A DNA stretch of 64,000 bases from Pseudomonadota bacterium (GTDB lineage: Bacteria > Pseudomonadota > Gammaproteobacteria > Xanthomonadales > Rhodanobacteraceae): the NCBI GenBank assembly GCA_021805685.1, contig JAJZET010000093.1:1-64000 (forward strand), in the 5' to 3' direction. Under the pieces are notes generated by a model. The model made no database searches. It worked only from the letters and a program-made list of their open reading frames with translations, and was not told the DNA's origin. The translations under genes and the position numbers were made by a program. The stretch's first letter is position 1. Every line of letters starts with the position of its first letter. Below are positions 10,468 to 17,640 of the stretch, piece by piece.

Positions 10468-10962
10468 ATGACGCTGCGCGAGGAAGCGCTCGAGGATTGC
10501 TACCGGCGACTGGAGCGGCCGCTGTACAACGTGCTGTACCGCCTGCTGTGGCAGGCGCAGGACTGCCAGGACGTGATCCACGACGCCTGCATGCGTGTGT
10601 GGGCCCAGCGCAAAGGCGTGGACGAAGCAACGCTCGATGCCTTGCTGTGGACCACCGCGCTCAACCTGGCGAAGAACCGGCTACGCTGGCGCGGTGTGTG
10701 GCGCTTCGCGCCGTTGGACGAGGCGGACGGCTTGGCGCACGAAGGCGGCGAGAGTGATTTCCTCGCTGCGCGCCGCCTGCGCCAGGCCTTGCGCCGGTTG
10801 CCGGCAAGCTCGCGCGACGTGCTGCTGCTGGCCGAATTCAGCGGCCTCGCCGGCGCCGATATCGCCAGCGTGCTCGGCATCCCTGCCGGCACGGTAGCTT
10901 CGCGCAAACACCACGCCATGCAGCGCCTGAAAGCCCTGCTGGGAGAACCCGACCATGCGTGA
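10468..10962 (+). CDS. ECF-type RNA polymerase sigma factor
   Basis: The product is 164 residues. A sigma-2 region (about residues 10-75, with the WQAQDCQDVIHDACMRVWAQ helix) is followed by a short linker and a sigma-4 region (about 100-160) with RLPASSRDVLLLAEFSGL and the helix-turn-helix IASVLGIPAGTVASRKHHAM. This is the minimal two-domain form of an ECF factor. The downstream gene overlaps it by 8 bp and encodes a one-TM protein suitable as an anti-sigma factor. The upstream gene is a lipoprotein. Confidence 0.88.
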   Translation: MTLREEALEDCYRRLERPLYNVLYRLLWQAQDCQDVIHDACMRVWAQRKGVDEATLDALLWTTALNLAKNRLRWRGVWRFAPLDEADGLAHEGGESDFLAARRLRQALRRLPASSRDVLLLAEFSGLAGADIASVLGIPAGTVASRKHHAMQRLKALLGEPDHA

Positions 10963-11308
10963 ACTCGCACACCTATTGCCCGAACTCACCCCGCCACCCG
11001 GCGGCCTCGCGCGCCTGCGACAGAGCCTGCACCGGCAACGCGAACCAGCCCGTCGACGCCTCTCGCGCTGGTTGCCCGCGATGGCCGGCGCCGGCGCAAT
11101 GGTACTGCTGGCACTGGCCTGGCTACCCGGCTTCGTCGGCCACGAACGCGCCACCGCTGCCCTGACGCAAGCCCTGCTCCGGGCCGCGACACCGCCGCCA
11201 CTGCCCCACGGCATCCATGTCGAACATGGAGCCGCCTTGCTATTGGCAGACGGCCAACCCAATGCGCGCGTCTACCTGATCGCTTCGGCTCCACCAGCCG
11301 CACAGTGA
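10955..11308 (+). CDS. Probable anti-sigma factor, single-TM membrane protein
   Basis: The product is 117 residues with a basic N-terminal cytoplasmic part (about 1-43), one transmembrane helix (about 44-62, A-M-A-G-A-G-A-M-V-L-L-A-L-A-W-L) and a short periplasmic tail. Its start overlaps the end of the ECF sigma gene, the usual arrangement for a cognate anti-sigma factor. No zinc (ZAS) H-x-x-x-C-x-x-C motif is visible, so the assignment rests on topology and position rather than homology. Confidence 0.6.
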   Translation: MRELAHLLPELTPPPGGLARLRQSLHRQREPARRRLSRWLPAMAGAGAMVLLALAWLPGFVGHERATAALTQALLRAATPPPLPHGIHVEHGAALLLADGQPNARVYLIASAPPAAQ

Positions 11309-11310
11309 AT

Positions 11311-11517
11311 TCAGCGCCGCTCGCGACGCAACACGCTGCCGGCCAGGATCGCCAGCAGGCCCGCCGCGAAGACCAGCGCGTCCCATCCGCCACCGAGGCC
11401 AAGCAGCGGCAACGCCCGCCATGCCAGCAGCAGCCATGTCACGATAGCCAGCGCATAGCGGCCATCATCGACGAACAGGCCCCACAGTTCCGACAGCACT
11501 GCACGCAGCCAGCTCAT
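11311..11517 (-). CDS. Small two-helix membrane protein
   Basis: The product is 68 residues, starting M-S-W-L-R-A-V-L and containing two hydrophobic helices (about residues 20-40 and 44-62), with an R-R-E-R-R tail. Its ATG overlaps the stop of the upstream FTR1-like gene by 4 bp (ATGA), so the two are almost certainly translated together. No family is recognised. The 3' end is 2 bp from the stop of the convergent anti-sigma gene. Confidence 0.65.
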   Translation of the reverse strand: MSWLRAVLSELWGLFVDDGRYALAIVTWLLLAWRALPLLGLGGGWDALVFAAGLLAILAGSVLRRERR

Positions 11518-12278
11518 CGCGCGAGCCCCTTCGCGCCGGCGAGGGCCTGACGGCGGCGCCACTGCACGCTCAGCAGGGACACCGCGAGAAATCCGCCGAC
11601 CAGGCCCAGCAGCGCCCCATCGCCGCCGGGCCACGCATAGCCCATGCCTTCGCCCGCCCAGAACGTGCCGAACGCGGAAAGCATCACGCCCACCGCGAAC
11701 TTCAGCGTGTTTTCCGGCACGCGCGCCAACGGGCGATGCACCACGACGCCCAACGCGATCACCACCAGCAGCGCGGCCAGCGCGCCGAGGCTGGCGGGCC
11801 ACAGCAGGCCGGGATGACCCGCGCCGACGGCGAGCACGATGAACACCACCTCGACGCCTTCGAGCAAGGTGATCTTGAGCGCGGTGGCGAAGGCCAGCCG
11901 GTCCCATGCGTGCGCCGCCGCGGCCTGGCCGCGCAAGGCCTGCGTCTCGCGCGCGTAGATCGCCGCCTCGTCGTGCAGCGGCAGCACGCCCGCCGCGCGC
12001 AGCACGGCCTTGCGCAACCAGCGCATGCCGAACAGCAGCAACAAGGCGCCCACCACCAGTTGCAGGCCATGCAGCGGCACGCGATCAAGCGCTCGCCCCA
12101 GCACCACCACCAGCAACAGCAATACCAGCAGCGCCGCCGCGCTGCCGGCCAGGGCGCTGCGCCAGCCGCGTACCGCACCCACCGCCAGCACCACGGTCAA
12201 CGCCTCCACGCACTCCACCAGCGAGGCGAGAAAGGCAGCGAGCATCGACGGCCCGGCATGGATCGAATCGAAAAGCAT
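11514..12278 (-). CDS. COG4280-like membrane protein with FTR1-like paired E-x-x-E motifs
   Basis: The product is 254 residues and about seven transmembrane helices, from ATG 12278. Two related segments, SLVECVEALTVVLAVG (Glu22, Glu25) and TLLEGVEVVFIVLAVG (Glu140, Glu143), resemble the R-E-G-x-E iron-binding helices of FTR1/OFeT permeases and suggest an internal duplication. This points to cation, possibly iron, transport, but that is inference; the family is generally annotated only as a predicted membrane protein. A small two-helix protein is coupled downstream. Confidence 0.65.
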   Translation of the reverse strand: MLFDSIHAGPSMLAAFLASLVECVEALTVVLAVGAVRGWRSALAGSAAALLVLLLLVVVLGRALDRVPLHGLQLVVGALLLLFGMRWLRKAVLRAAGVLPLHDEAAIYARETQALRGQAAAAHAWDRLAFATALKITLLEGVEVVFIVLAVGAGHPGLLWPASLGALAALLVVIALGVVVHRPLARVPENTLKFAVGVMLSAFGTFWAGEGMGYAWPGGDGALLGLVGGFLAVSLLSVQWRRRQALAGAKGLAR

Positions 12279-12502
12279 GGGGCCTCCATCGCGACCGCAG
12301 GTACGCGCCCCAGCATACGCCCGATTGACAGCCGCCCCGCGCCACCGAAGAATGCGCGCCACGCATCGCCTGGCGATGCTCCCTGTTGCGTCGGCATTCG
12401 CGCCGCGCAGTCCGTGCCGAGGGGTGCTGCGACGGAGCCATCCGCCACGCTCGGCCCGCGATCCTCGTCGACAAGGGCGCCCTCGCTATCGAGAGGGTTC
12501 GC

Positions 12503-13384
12503 ATGTCCATCCAACTTGCGCTTGCCACCGACGCCGCCCATCCCGGCGTGTATCCCGACGATGCGTACTTCGTCGCCACGCTCGCCCGCCTCGGCGTGCA
12601 TGGCGTGCCCTGCACCTGGAACGACCCGGACCTGGACTGGACACGCTTCGACGCCGTACTGGTGCGCACCGTATGGGACTACTTTCAGCGTTACACCGAA
12701 TTCCTGCATTGGCTGGACCAGCTCGATGCGTTGGGCGTGCCCACCGTCAACGACAGCCGCCTGCTGCGCTGGAACAGCGACAAGCGCTACCTGCTGGAAC
12801 TGGCCCGGCTCGGCGTGGAGATCATCCCCACGCGGCTCGCGCATACGACCGAGCTGCCCGCGACGCTGCAGGCCCTGCAGGCGCAGGAGGTGGTGGTGAA
12901 ACCTGCGGTAAGCGGCGGCGCATGGCGCACGCTGCGCGGCACTGCGGGCGATGCAGCGTTCGCGCAGGCCGTCGCCGCGCTGCCCGAGGGCGACTGGCTG
13001 GTGCAGCCGTTCGTGGCGGAGATCCAGCGCGATGGCGAATGGTCGCTGCTGTTCTTCGACGGCGACTACAGCCACGCCGTGCGCAAGCTGCCCAAGCCCG
13101 GCGACTATCGCGTGCAGGGCGAACACGGTGGCAGCGCGGAACTGGCCGAAGCACCCGCGCCTGCGCTCGCCGCGGCGCAGGCCGTGCTGGCCGCCGTGGC
13201 TCGCGCCGGCCACGCCGAGACCGCCTATGCGCGCATCGACGGCGTGATGCAGGGCGGCCGCTTCCTGCTGATGGAGGCGGAGCTGATCGAGCCCTTCCTG
13301 CATCTTGCGATGCGGCCCGACGCCGCCGAACGCTACGCGGAACGGCTCGCCGCGCGACTCGCCACCCGCGTGCGGCGCCCGTAG
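12503..13384 (+). CDS. ATP-grasp domain protein (RimK/glutathione-synthetase-like)
   Basis: The product is about 293 residues from ATG 12503, with GAGAGG upstream. An N-terminal Rossmann-like part (MSIQLALATDAAHPG) precedes the ATP-grasp segments: the nucleotide-binding strand E-V-V-V-K-P-A-V-S-G-G, W-L-V-Q-P-F-V, and a metal-binding ending R-F-L-L-M-E-A-E-L-I-E-P. Such enzymes ligate a carboxylate to an amine using ATP. The substrate is unknown and no biosynthetic cluster surrounds the gene. Only general family membership is supported. Confidence 0.75.
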   Translation: MSIQLALATDAAHPGVYPDDAYFVATLARLGVHGVPCTWNDPDLDWTRFDAVLVRTVWDYFQRYTEFLHWLDQLDALGVPTVNDSRLLRWNSDKRYLLELARLGVEIIPTRLAHTTELPATLQALQAQEVVVKPAVSGGAWRTLRGTAGDAAFAQAVAALPEGDWLVQPFVAEIQRDGEWSLLFFDGDYSHAVRKLPKPGDYRVQGEHGGSAELAEAPAPALAAAQAVLAAVARAGHAETAYARIDGVMQGGRFLLMEAELIEPFLHLAMRPDAAERYAERLAARLATRVRRP

Positions 13385-13404
13385 GCCAGGCCACGGGCAG
13401 GCTC

Positions 13405-13410
13405 TAGAAT
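13405..13410 (+). promoter_or_regulatory. Candidate -10 element of dinB
   Basis: TAGAAT sits 11 bp before the GTG start of dinB. A transcript starting about 6-7 bp downstream would be nearly leaderless. No convincing -35 box was found. Confidence 0.35.
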
Positions 13411-13420
13411 CGCCTGCACC

Positions 13421-14503
13421 GTGCCCACTCCCCTGCGCAAAATCCTCCACGTCGACATGGACGCGTTCTACGCGTCGGTGGAGCAGCGCGACGACCCTTC
13501 GCTGCGCGGCCGCCCGGTGGTGGTCGCGTGGCGCGGGGCGCGTTCGGTGGTGTGCGCGGCCAGCTACGAGGCGCGCAAGTTCGGCGTGCGCTCGGCGATG
13601 CCGGCGGTGCGCGCGGAGCGGCTGTGCCCGCAGGCGATCTTTGTGCCGCCGGACTTCACGCGCTACAAGGCGGTGTCACGCCAGGTGCAGGCGATCTTCG
13701 CGCGGCACACCGAGCTGATCGAGCCGCTGTCGCTGGACGAGGCCTACCTCGACGTCACCACGACCAAGACCGGCCTGCCCTCGGCCACCGCCACCGCCGA
13801 GGCGATCCGCGCGGCGATCCGCGAGGAGACGCAGCTCAGCGCCTCCGCCGGCGTGGCGCCGAACAAGTTCCTCGCAAAGATCGCCTCGGATTTCCGCAAG
13901 CCCGACGGCCTGTTCGTGGTGCGTCCGCGCGAGGTGCTGGATTTCCTCGCGCCGCTGCCGATCGGCCGCCTGCCCGGCGTGGGCAAGGTGATGGAAGGCA
14001 AGCTCGCCGCGCTGGGCCTGGCCACCGTGGGCGACCTGCGCGCCTTCGCCGCCGAGGAACTGGAACAACGCTTCGGCCGCTGGGGCCGGCGCCTGCACGA
14101 GCTGTCGCTGGGCATCGACGAGCACCCGGTGACGCCGGACCGCCCCACCCTGCAGGTCTCCGCCGAAGACACCTTCGAGCACGACCTCACGCTGGACGAA
14201 CTGGAACCGCACATCCGCCGGCTCGCCGGCAAGACCTGGGCCGCGCACCAGCGTGAGGCCGACGAAGGCCGCATCGCACGCACCGTGGTGCTCAAGCTCA
14301 AGACCGCCGACTTTCACACCCTCACACGCAGCCTCACGCCCACGCAGCGCCCGGCCTCCGAGCACGAGCTGGCCGAGATCGCCTGCGCCCTGCGCGAACG
14401 GGTGGAGCGCCACGCCGACACACTCTACCGCCTGGTCGGCGTGGGCCTAGCCGGCTTCATCGATGCCGACAGTTACGCAGCGCAGTACGAGTTGTTCGGG
14501 TGA
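13421..14503 (+). CDS. dinB: DNA polymerase IV (Y-family)
   Basis: The product is 360 residues. The catalytic motifs are intact: HVDMDAFYASVE near residue 10 (first metal aspartates), Y-E-A-R-K-F-G-V-R-S in the fingers, and PLSLDEAYLDVT near residue 105 (second metal site). These are followed by helix-hairpin-helix and little-finger domains. The enzyme carries out low-fidelity translesion synthesis. The start is a GTG only about 10 bp after a TAGAAT element, so the 5' leader must be very short. No obvious LexA box is seen just upstream. Confidence 0.95.
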   Translation: MPTPLRKILHVDMDAFYASVEQRDDPSLRGRPVVVAWRGARSVVCAASYEARKFGVRSAMPAVRAERLCPQAIFVPPDFTRYKAVSRQVQAIFARHTELIEPLSLDEAYLDVTTTKTGLPSATATAEAIRAAIREETQLSASAGVAPNKFLAKIASDFRKPDGLFVVRPREVLDFLAPLPIGRLPGVGKVMEGKLAALGLATVGDLRAFAAEELEQRFGRWGRRLHELSLGIDEHPVTPDRPTLQVSAEDTFEHDLTLDELEPHIRRLAGKTWAAHQREADEGRIARTVVLKLKTADFHTLTRSLTPTQRPASEHELAEIACALRERVERHADTLYRLVGVGLAGFIDADSYAAQYELFG

Positions 14504-14848
14504 ACTGACCACCGACCGGATTCCGCCGGTTGTGGTGGAAATGACCAAATCACGCTGGCCGCGGCCGCTCGCCGTGGCTGAGACCGCACTCGCGTAGAAT
14601 GCACAGCTGCATGCATCGCCCGTCATCGAGTCCATCTTGCCGTACCCTAGAAGATCGTTGGACCGCTTCGTAGTTGTTGTCGCAAGTAATGAGCCTAAAC
14701 CGGCACTGTTGCTCGACAAGATCGTCAAGCGGCACGCCCCCATCAGGGATGGTGACTGATTCGGCCGCGCCATCATGCGCGCGTCAGCCCACTATGAGCG
14801 CGGCAACGCCTTGACCTTACAGAAGAGCGCTTTCCGAGGATGGTCGCC
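14504..14848. other. Intergenic region after dinB, no gene recognised
   Basis: About 345 bp with lower GC and no convincing reading frame. Just after the dinB stop there is an imperfect inverted repeat (CCACCGACCGG against CCGGTTGTGGTGG), which could act as a weak 3' structure but lacks a following T-run. The remainder may be degraded sequence. A GAGGA motif at its right end serves the next gene. Confidence 0.4.
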
Positions 14849-15463
14849 ATGCCCACTGTACGGCGGCAACCCACTGCGTTACACCCGAAGCCCGGAGGCT
14901 TCTTGCGCTTGAACCCACCAGCCAGTCCTACCAAGGGTGCCGCGCACTGTTCAACGTGCGAGGCGGTTTGTTGTCGTCTCACGGTCGTGCTGCAACCGGA
15001 AGAGCCCATCCCGGGTCATTTGACCACCTACTCGCCCGAAGGCCTGCGTGTCATGAAGCGCGGCAGCGACGGCTGGTGCGTGGCCTTGAGCGGCACGCGC
15101 ATGAACTGCAGCATCTATGAAACCCGACCTTCGGTGTGCCGCCGTTTTGTGATGAACGGGGCCTATTGCAAGGCCGTTCGCGCCGACTACCGTTCGCCCG
15201 TCATCGCCGATACGCAACATGCGTCGGTCGCGCATGGTTTACTTCCCCGCGAGCACGTCGGCGAATGCACTTCGCATATCCAGCCCCTCACCATCCTGCC
15301 CAGGAGTATTCCATTGGCAAAGACAAACTATTCCTTCGAAAAGCGCCAGCGCGAAATCGCAAAGAAAAAGAAACAGGACAATAAGCAGGCCAAGAAGCTG
15401 GCATCGCGCGACGACACCAAGATGGATTCTCTCGCGAAGGCAGCAACCGTCGCTGATGCGTGA
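14849..15463 (+). CDS. YkgJ-like cysteine-cluster protein, apparently reading through into a downstream small gene
   Basis: The frame from ATG 14849 (GAGGA Shine-Dalgarno 8 bp upstream) encodes 204 residues. Residues about 30-115 form the cysteine-cluster domain: Cys34, 37, 41, 42, 77, 87, 97 and 107, with C-S-I-Y-E-T-R-P-S-V-C-R-R-F. Such YkgJ-type domains are thought to bind zinc or an Fe-S cluster. Residues about 115-155 look like non-coding read-through. From residue 156 the frame is identical to a lysine-rich small protein with its own ribosome binding site. The domain alone would normally be 90-120 residues long, so the original stop codon may have been lost. Confidence 0.6.
   Translation: MPTVRRQPTALHPKPGGFLRLNPPASPTKGAAHCSTCEAVCCRLTVVLQPEEPIPGHLTTYSPEGLRVMKRGSDGWCVALSGTRMNCSIYETRPSVCRRFVMNGAYCKAVRADYRSPVIADTQHASVAHGLLPREHVGECTSHIQPLTILPRSIPLAKTNYSFEKRQREIAKKKKQDNKQAKKLASRDDTKMDSLAKAATVADA
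15314..15463 (+). CDS. Small lysine-rich protein, nested in frame at the end of the YkgJ-like gene
   Basis: A TTG at 15314 is preceded by AGGAG with 7 bp spacing, a better translation signal than many genes in the window have. It would give a 49-residue protein beginning MAKTNYSFEKRQREIAKKKK, very basic and helical. Similar short K-R-Q-R-E-x-A-K-K-K-K proteins are, from memory, common in proteobacteria without known function. The TTG is in the same frame as the longer cysteine-cluster reading frame, so either one fused or two separate products are made; two are favoured here. Confidence 0.6.
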   Translation: MAKTNYSFEKRQREIAKKKKQDNKQAKKLASRDDTKMDSLAKAATVADA

Positions 15464-15836
15464 GCTACGCCGGCACTTTCGGCGTGCGCAAACCAGGCAT
15501 CCGTCGTAAGCGTTCGATGCAAAAGAAAGCACGGCACAAGGGCTTTCTTTCGTTCTGGCAGGGATCCATTTCGACCACCTGAACCTGCTCTGCTTGGCCC
15601 CTGTTTGGCCTCCCTGATCCATGACGACGAACGGCAGCTCATCGTCGGCGACATCGCGCTGCCGATCCAGCCCGACATCCGTATGGCGACCAGGTCGTCA
15701 TCAGAGTCCGACCGACCCCAAGATCTATCCCTGCACGCTGCCCGCCTTCACCACGAAGGCTTAGTCTGCATGCACGTGGGCGGCCCAAAGCTGTCACCAT
15801 GCCCATGTAGCGAATCCTCACGCACCGGAGCACCCC
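15464..15836. other. Intergenic region with possible degraded coding sequence
   Basis: About 370 bp with no intact gene. Short peptide-like stretches occur in different frames (for example V-G-D-I-A-L-P-I-Q around 15650 and T-D-P-K-I-Y-P-C near 15715-15735), which may be a frameshifted remnant. No family could be recognised. Confidence 0.3.
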
Positions 15837-15938
15837 ATGAAAGGCATGGAACAGAAAAAGAGCGACAAGAAGAAGCCCCTGAAGACGCCCAAGGAAAAGA
15901 AAGCTGAAAAGGCAGCGAAGAAGGCCGCCAAGCGCTAA
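15837..15938 (+). CDS. Very small lysine/alanine-rich protein
   Basis: A 33-residue frame from ATG 15837 with GGAG 7 bp upstream. The product begins MKGMEQKKSDKKK and ends K-K-A-A-K-R, about half of it lysine. The composition resembles a histone-tail-like or nucleic-acid-binding peptide. It is convergent with the RIO kinase gene. It is supported by the ribosome binding site and by the compositional match to the neighbouring small basic protein. Confidence 0.5.
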   Translation: MKGMEQKKSDKKKPLKTPKEKKAEKAAKKAAKR

Positions 15939-15971
15939 GCGGATGCCTTGCGCGCGACGGTCAGGCCAGCC

Positions 15972-16829
15972 TCAATCTGCTGCCAGTGCCGCCTCGCGCC
16001 CCTGCTGGCGAATGCTGGCTTCTTCGCGCGCATCGATGATCGACTGCATCACGCTGTCGACGTCCACCGCGCCCTCGTCGAACACGAAGTGGCCGGTCAG
16101 TTCGCTGTCCGGCCGCAACTCGCCCTGCTCGAACAGCGCCCACATTTCCTCGGCGTAGTGGGTATCGAGCAATTCCGGCGCGAAACGCGAGAGGCTGATC
16201 GTGATGTTGCCCACGTCCCGCCGCAACATGGTGCGCGCCGCATTGTTGCCGGCGGCGCTGACCACCTGCGGCAAATCGATGACGACCGGGCCGTCGGCCG
16301 CCACCAGCACGTTGTATTCGGACAGGTCGCCATGAACCAGTCCTTCGCACAACATGCAAGCAATCTGGCGGACCAGGAAGCGATGGTATTCGCGCGCCGT
16401 CTGCGCCGACAGCTCCACCTCGCCCAGCCGGGGCGCCGAGCAACCGTCGGCGTCGGTCACCAGCTCCATCACCAGCACACCGCCGAAATAGCCGTACGGC
16501 CGTGGCACGCGCACGCCCGCGGCCGCCAGTTGGTACAGCGCATCCACCTCGGCGCTCTTCCAGGCCGCCTCGGCCTCCTTGCGCCCGAACTGGGTGGCCT
16601 TGCCCATCGCGCGCGCCTGGCGGCTGCCACGCACCTTGCGGCCCTCCTGATACTGCACCCGCTGCTGGAAACTGCGCTGGGCCATGTCCTTGTAAACCTT
16701 GGCGCAGCGGACCTCGTCGCCCGAGCGCACGACATAGACCGACGCCTCCTTGCCGCTCTTCAGCGGGCGAAGGACTTCGTCGATCACACCGTCGTCGATC
16801 AGTGCCTGCAGACTGGCGGGGGATTTCAT
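15972..16829 (-). CDS. RIO-type serine protein kinase
   Basis: The product is 285 residues from ATG 16829. The glycine-poor nucleotide loop and lysine (S-G-K-E-A-S-V-Y, A-K-V-Y-K), the catalytic loop HGDLSEYN (Asp168, Asn173) and the metal-binding IDLPQ (Asp185) are all present, as in RIO1-family kinases. Bacterial homologues exist in Pseudomonas and relatives, where they are linked to stress and ribosome-associated functions, though targets are poorly known. The flexible R-K-V-R-G-S-R-Q-A-R-A-M-G-K-A-T-Q-F loop is typical. An upstream in-frame extension to 16949 lacks coding character. Confidence 0.88.
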   Translation of the reverse strand: MKSPASLQALIDDGVIDEVLRPLKSGKEASVYVVRSGDEVRCAKVYKDMAQRSFQQRVQYQEGRKVRGSRQARAMGKATQFGRKEAEAAWKSAEVDALYQLAAAGVRVPRPYGYFGGVLVMELVTDADGCSAPRLGEVELSAQTAREYHRFLVRQIACMLCEGLVHGDLSEYNVLVAADGPVVIDLPQVVSAAGNNAARTMLRRDVGNITISLSRFAPELLDTHYAEEMWALFEQGELRPDSELTGHFVFDEGAVDVDSVMQSIIDAREEASIRQQGREAALAAD

Positions 16830-17355
16830 GCGCGGAAAAGCTCGTTGGCGGGTAGATAGCACGCCATTATGACCGACTGGCCGATGCCGACCGACCGCGC
16901 ACCTCGGACGCCGGTCCAACACCCGCGGCTGGCGCGAGAGCAAACGCACCTACGACGAGGTTGAGCCGCCCCAGCGGCACGATCAGTTCGCGCGGCGGGC
17001 GGTGGTTCGCCACCGCCAGTGTCGTCAGCATGTCGAACATCTCCGACAGACTTGGCTGTCTGCTTCGGGGCGATTTCCGCCGATCCTACTGGCCGGCGGA
17101 TCGATCCTCGTCCGACCAGTCGTGTGATGCATGTAATCCGGTGCATGCACCGAGGTCTGGACGGCCTGCGGCAGGAGTTTTCCACCCGCTTCGCCAAGAC
17201 CCGCCACCCCGCCACTGCGCCCGCGGCTTGAGCGCTCCACCCCGCGGGCCAGTCGCCGCAGCGGCCGCCCCGCACCGCTGAACCCCTCGACCTGACGCGA
17301 CCCGCCCAGCGGGCAGCCAGCCAGGCCTTTTCATGGGCAGGTAAGTCGCGGAGTG
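16830..17355. other. Intergenic region upstream of the RIO kinase gene
   Basis: About 525 bp without a convincing gene. It should hold the RIO kinase promoter (leftward). Short open frames exist on both strands but have no recognisable motif or ribosome binding site. Confidence 0.4.
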
Positions 17356-17640
17356 TCATCGATCAGGCCACCGCACCTCGTCGATGGCACTTTTTCACTC
17401 ACCGATGAGTCCTTTTGCCTCAACGCTGAGCCGAAAAGACTCAAGCCTGAAGCTGTGGATGCTCAGCGTTGAACCTCGCAGGCTCATGCACGAGTCTTTT
17501 TCGCTCATCGGTGAGCCGCTTTGCCTCAGCGACGACTTGCCCGAACCTGATGCGTGAGTCTTCTTGCCTCATCGTTGAGCCTCCGCGGCTGATCGATGAG
17601 GTTTTTTGCCTCACGCATTACACCTTCCCGCCTCACGCCC
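17356..17640. repeat. Degenerate 21-bp tandem repeat array, about 13 units
   Basis: Consecutive units begin at 17356, 17377, 17398, 17419, 17440, 17462, 17483, 17504, 17525, 17547, 17568, 17589 and 17610, with a partial unit at 17632. Unit length is 21 bp, occasionally 22. The consensus is CTCATCGNTGAG followed by about nine bases, often CCTTTTTGC. Each unit contains a small inverted repeat, CTCA against TGAG, and many have a T-run after it. There are no unique spacers, so this is not a CRISPR. The array abuts and slightly enters the 3' end of the ABC permease gene. Confidence 0.85.

Noticed and set aside
14447-14776. Minus-strand frame after dinB
   Set aside because: It overlaps dinB, has low-complexity composition and no ribosome binding site or motif.
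17356-17640. CRISPR array
   Set aside because: Units are contiguous 21-bp repeats with no unique spacers of regular length and no cas genes nearby.
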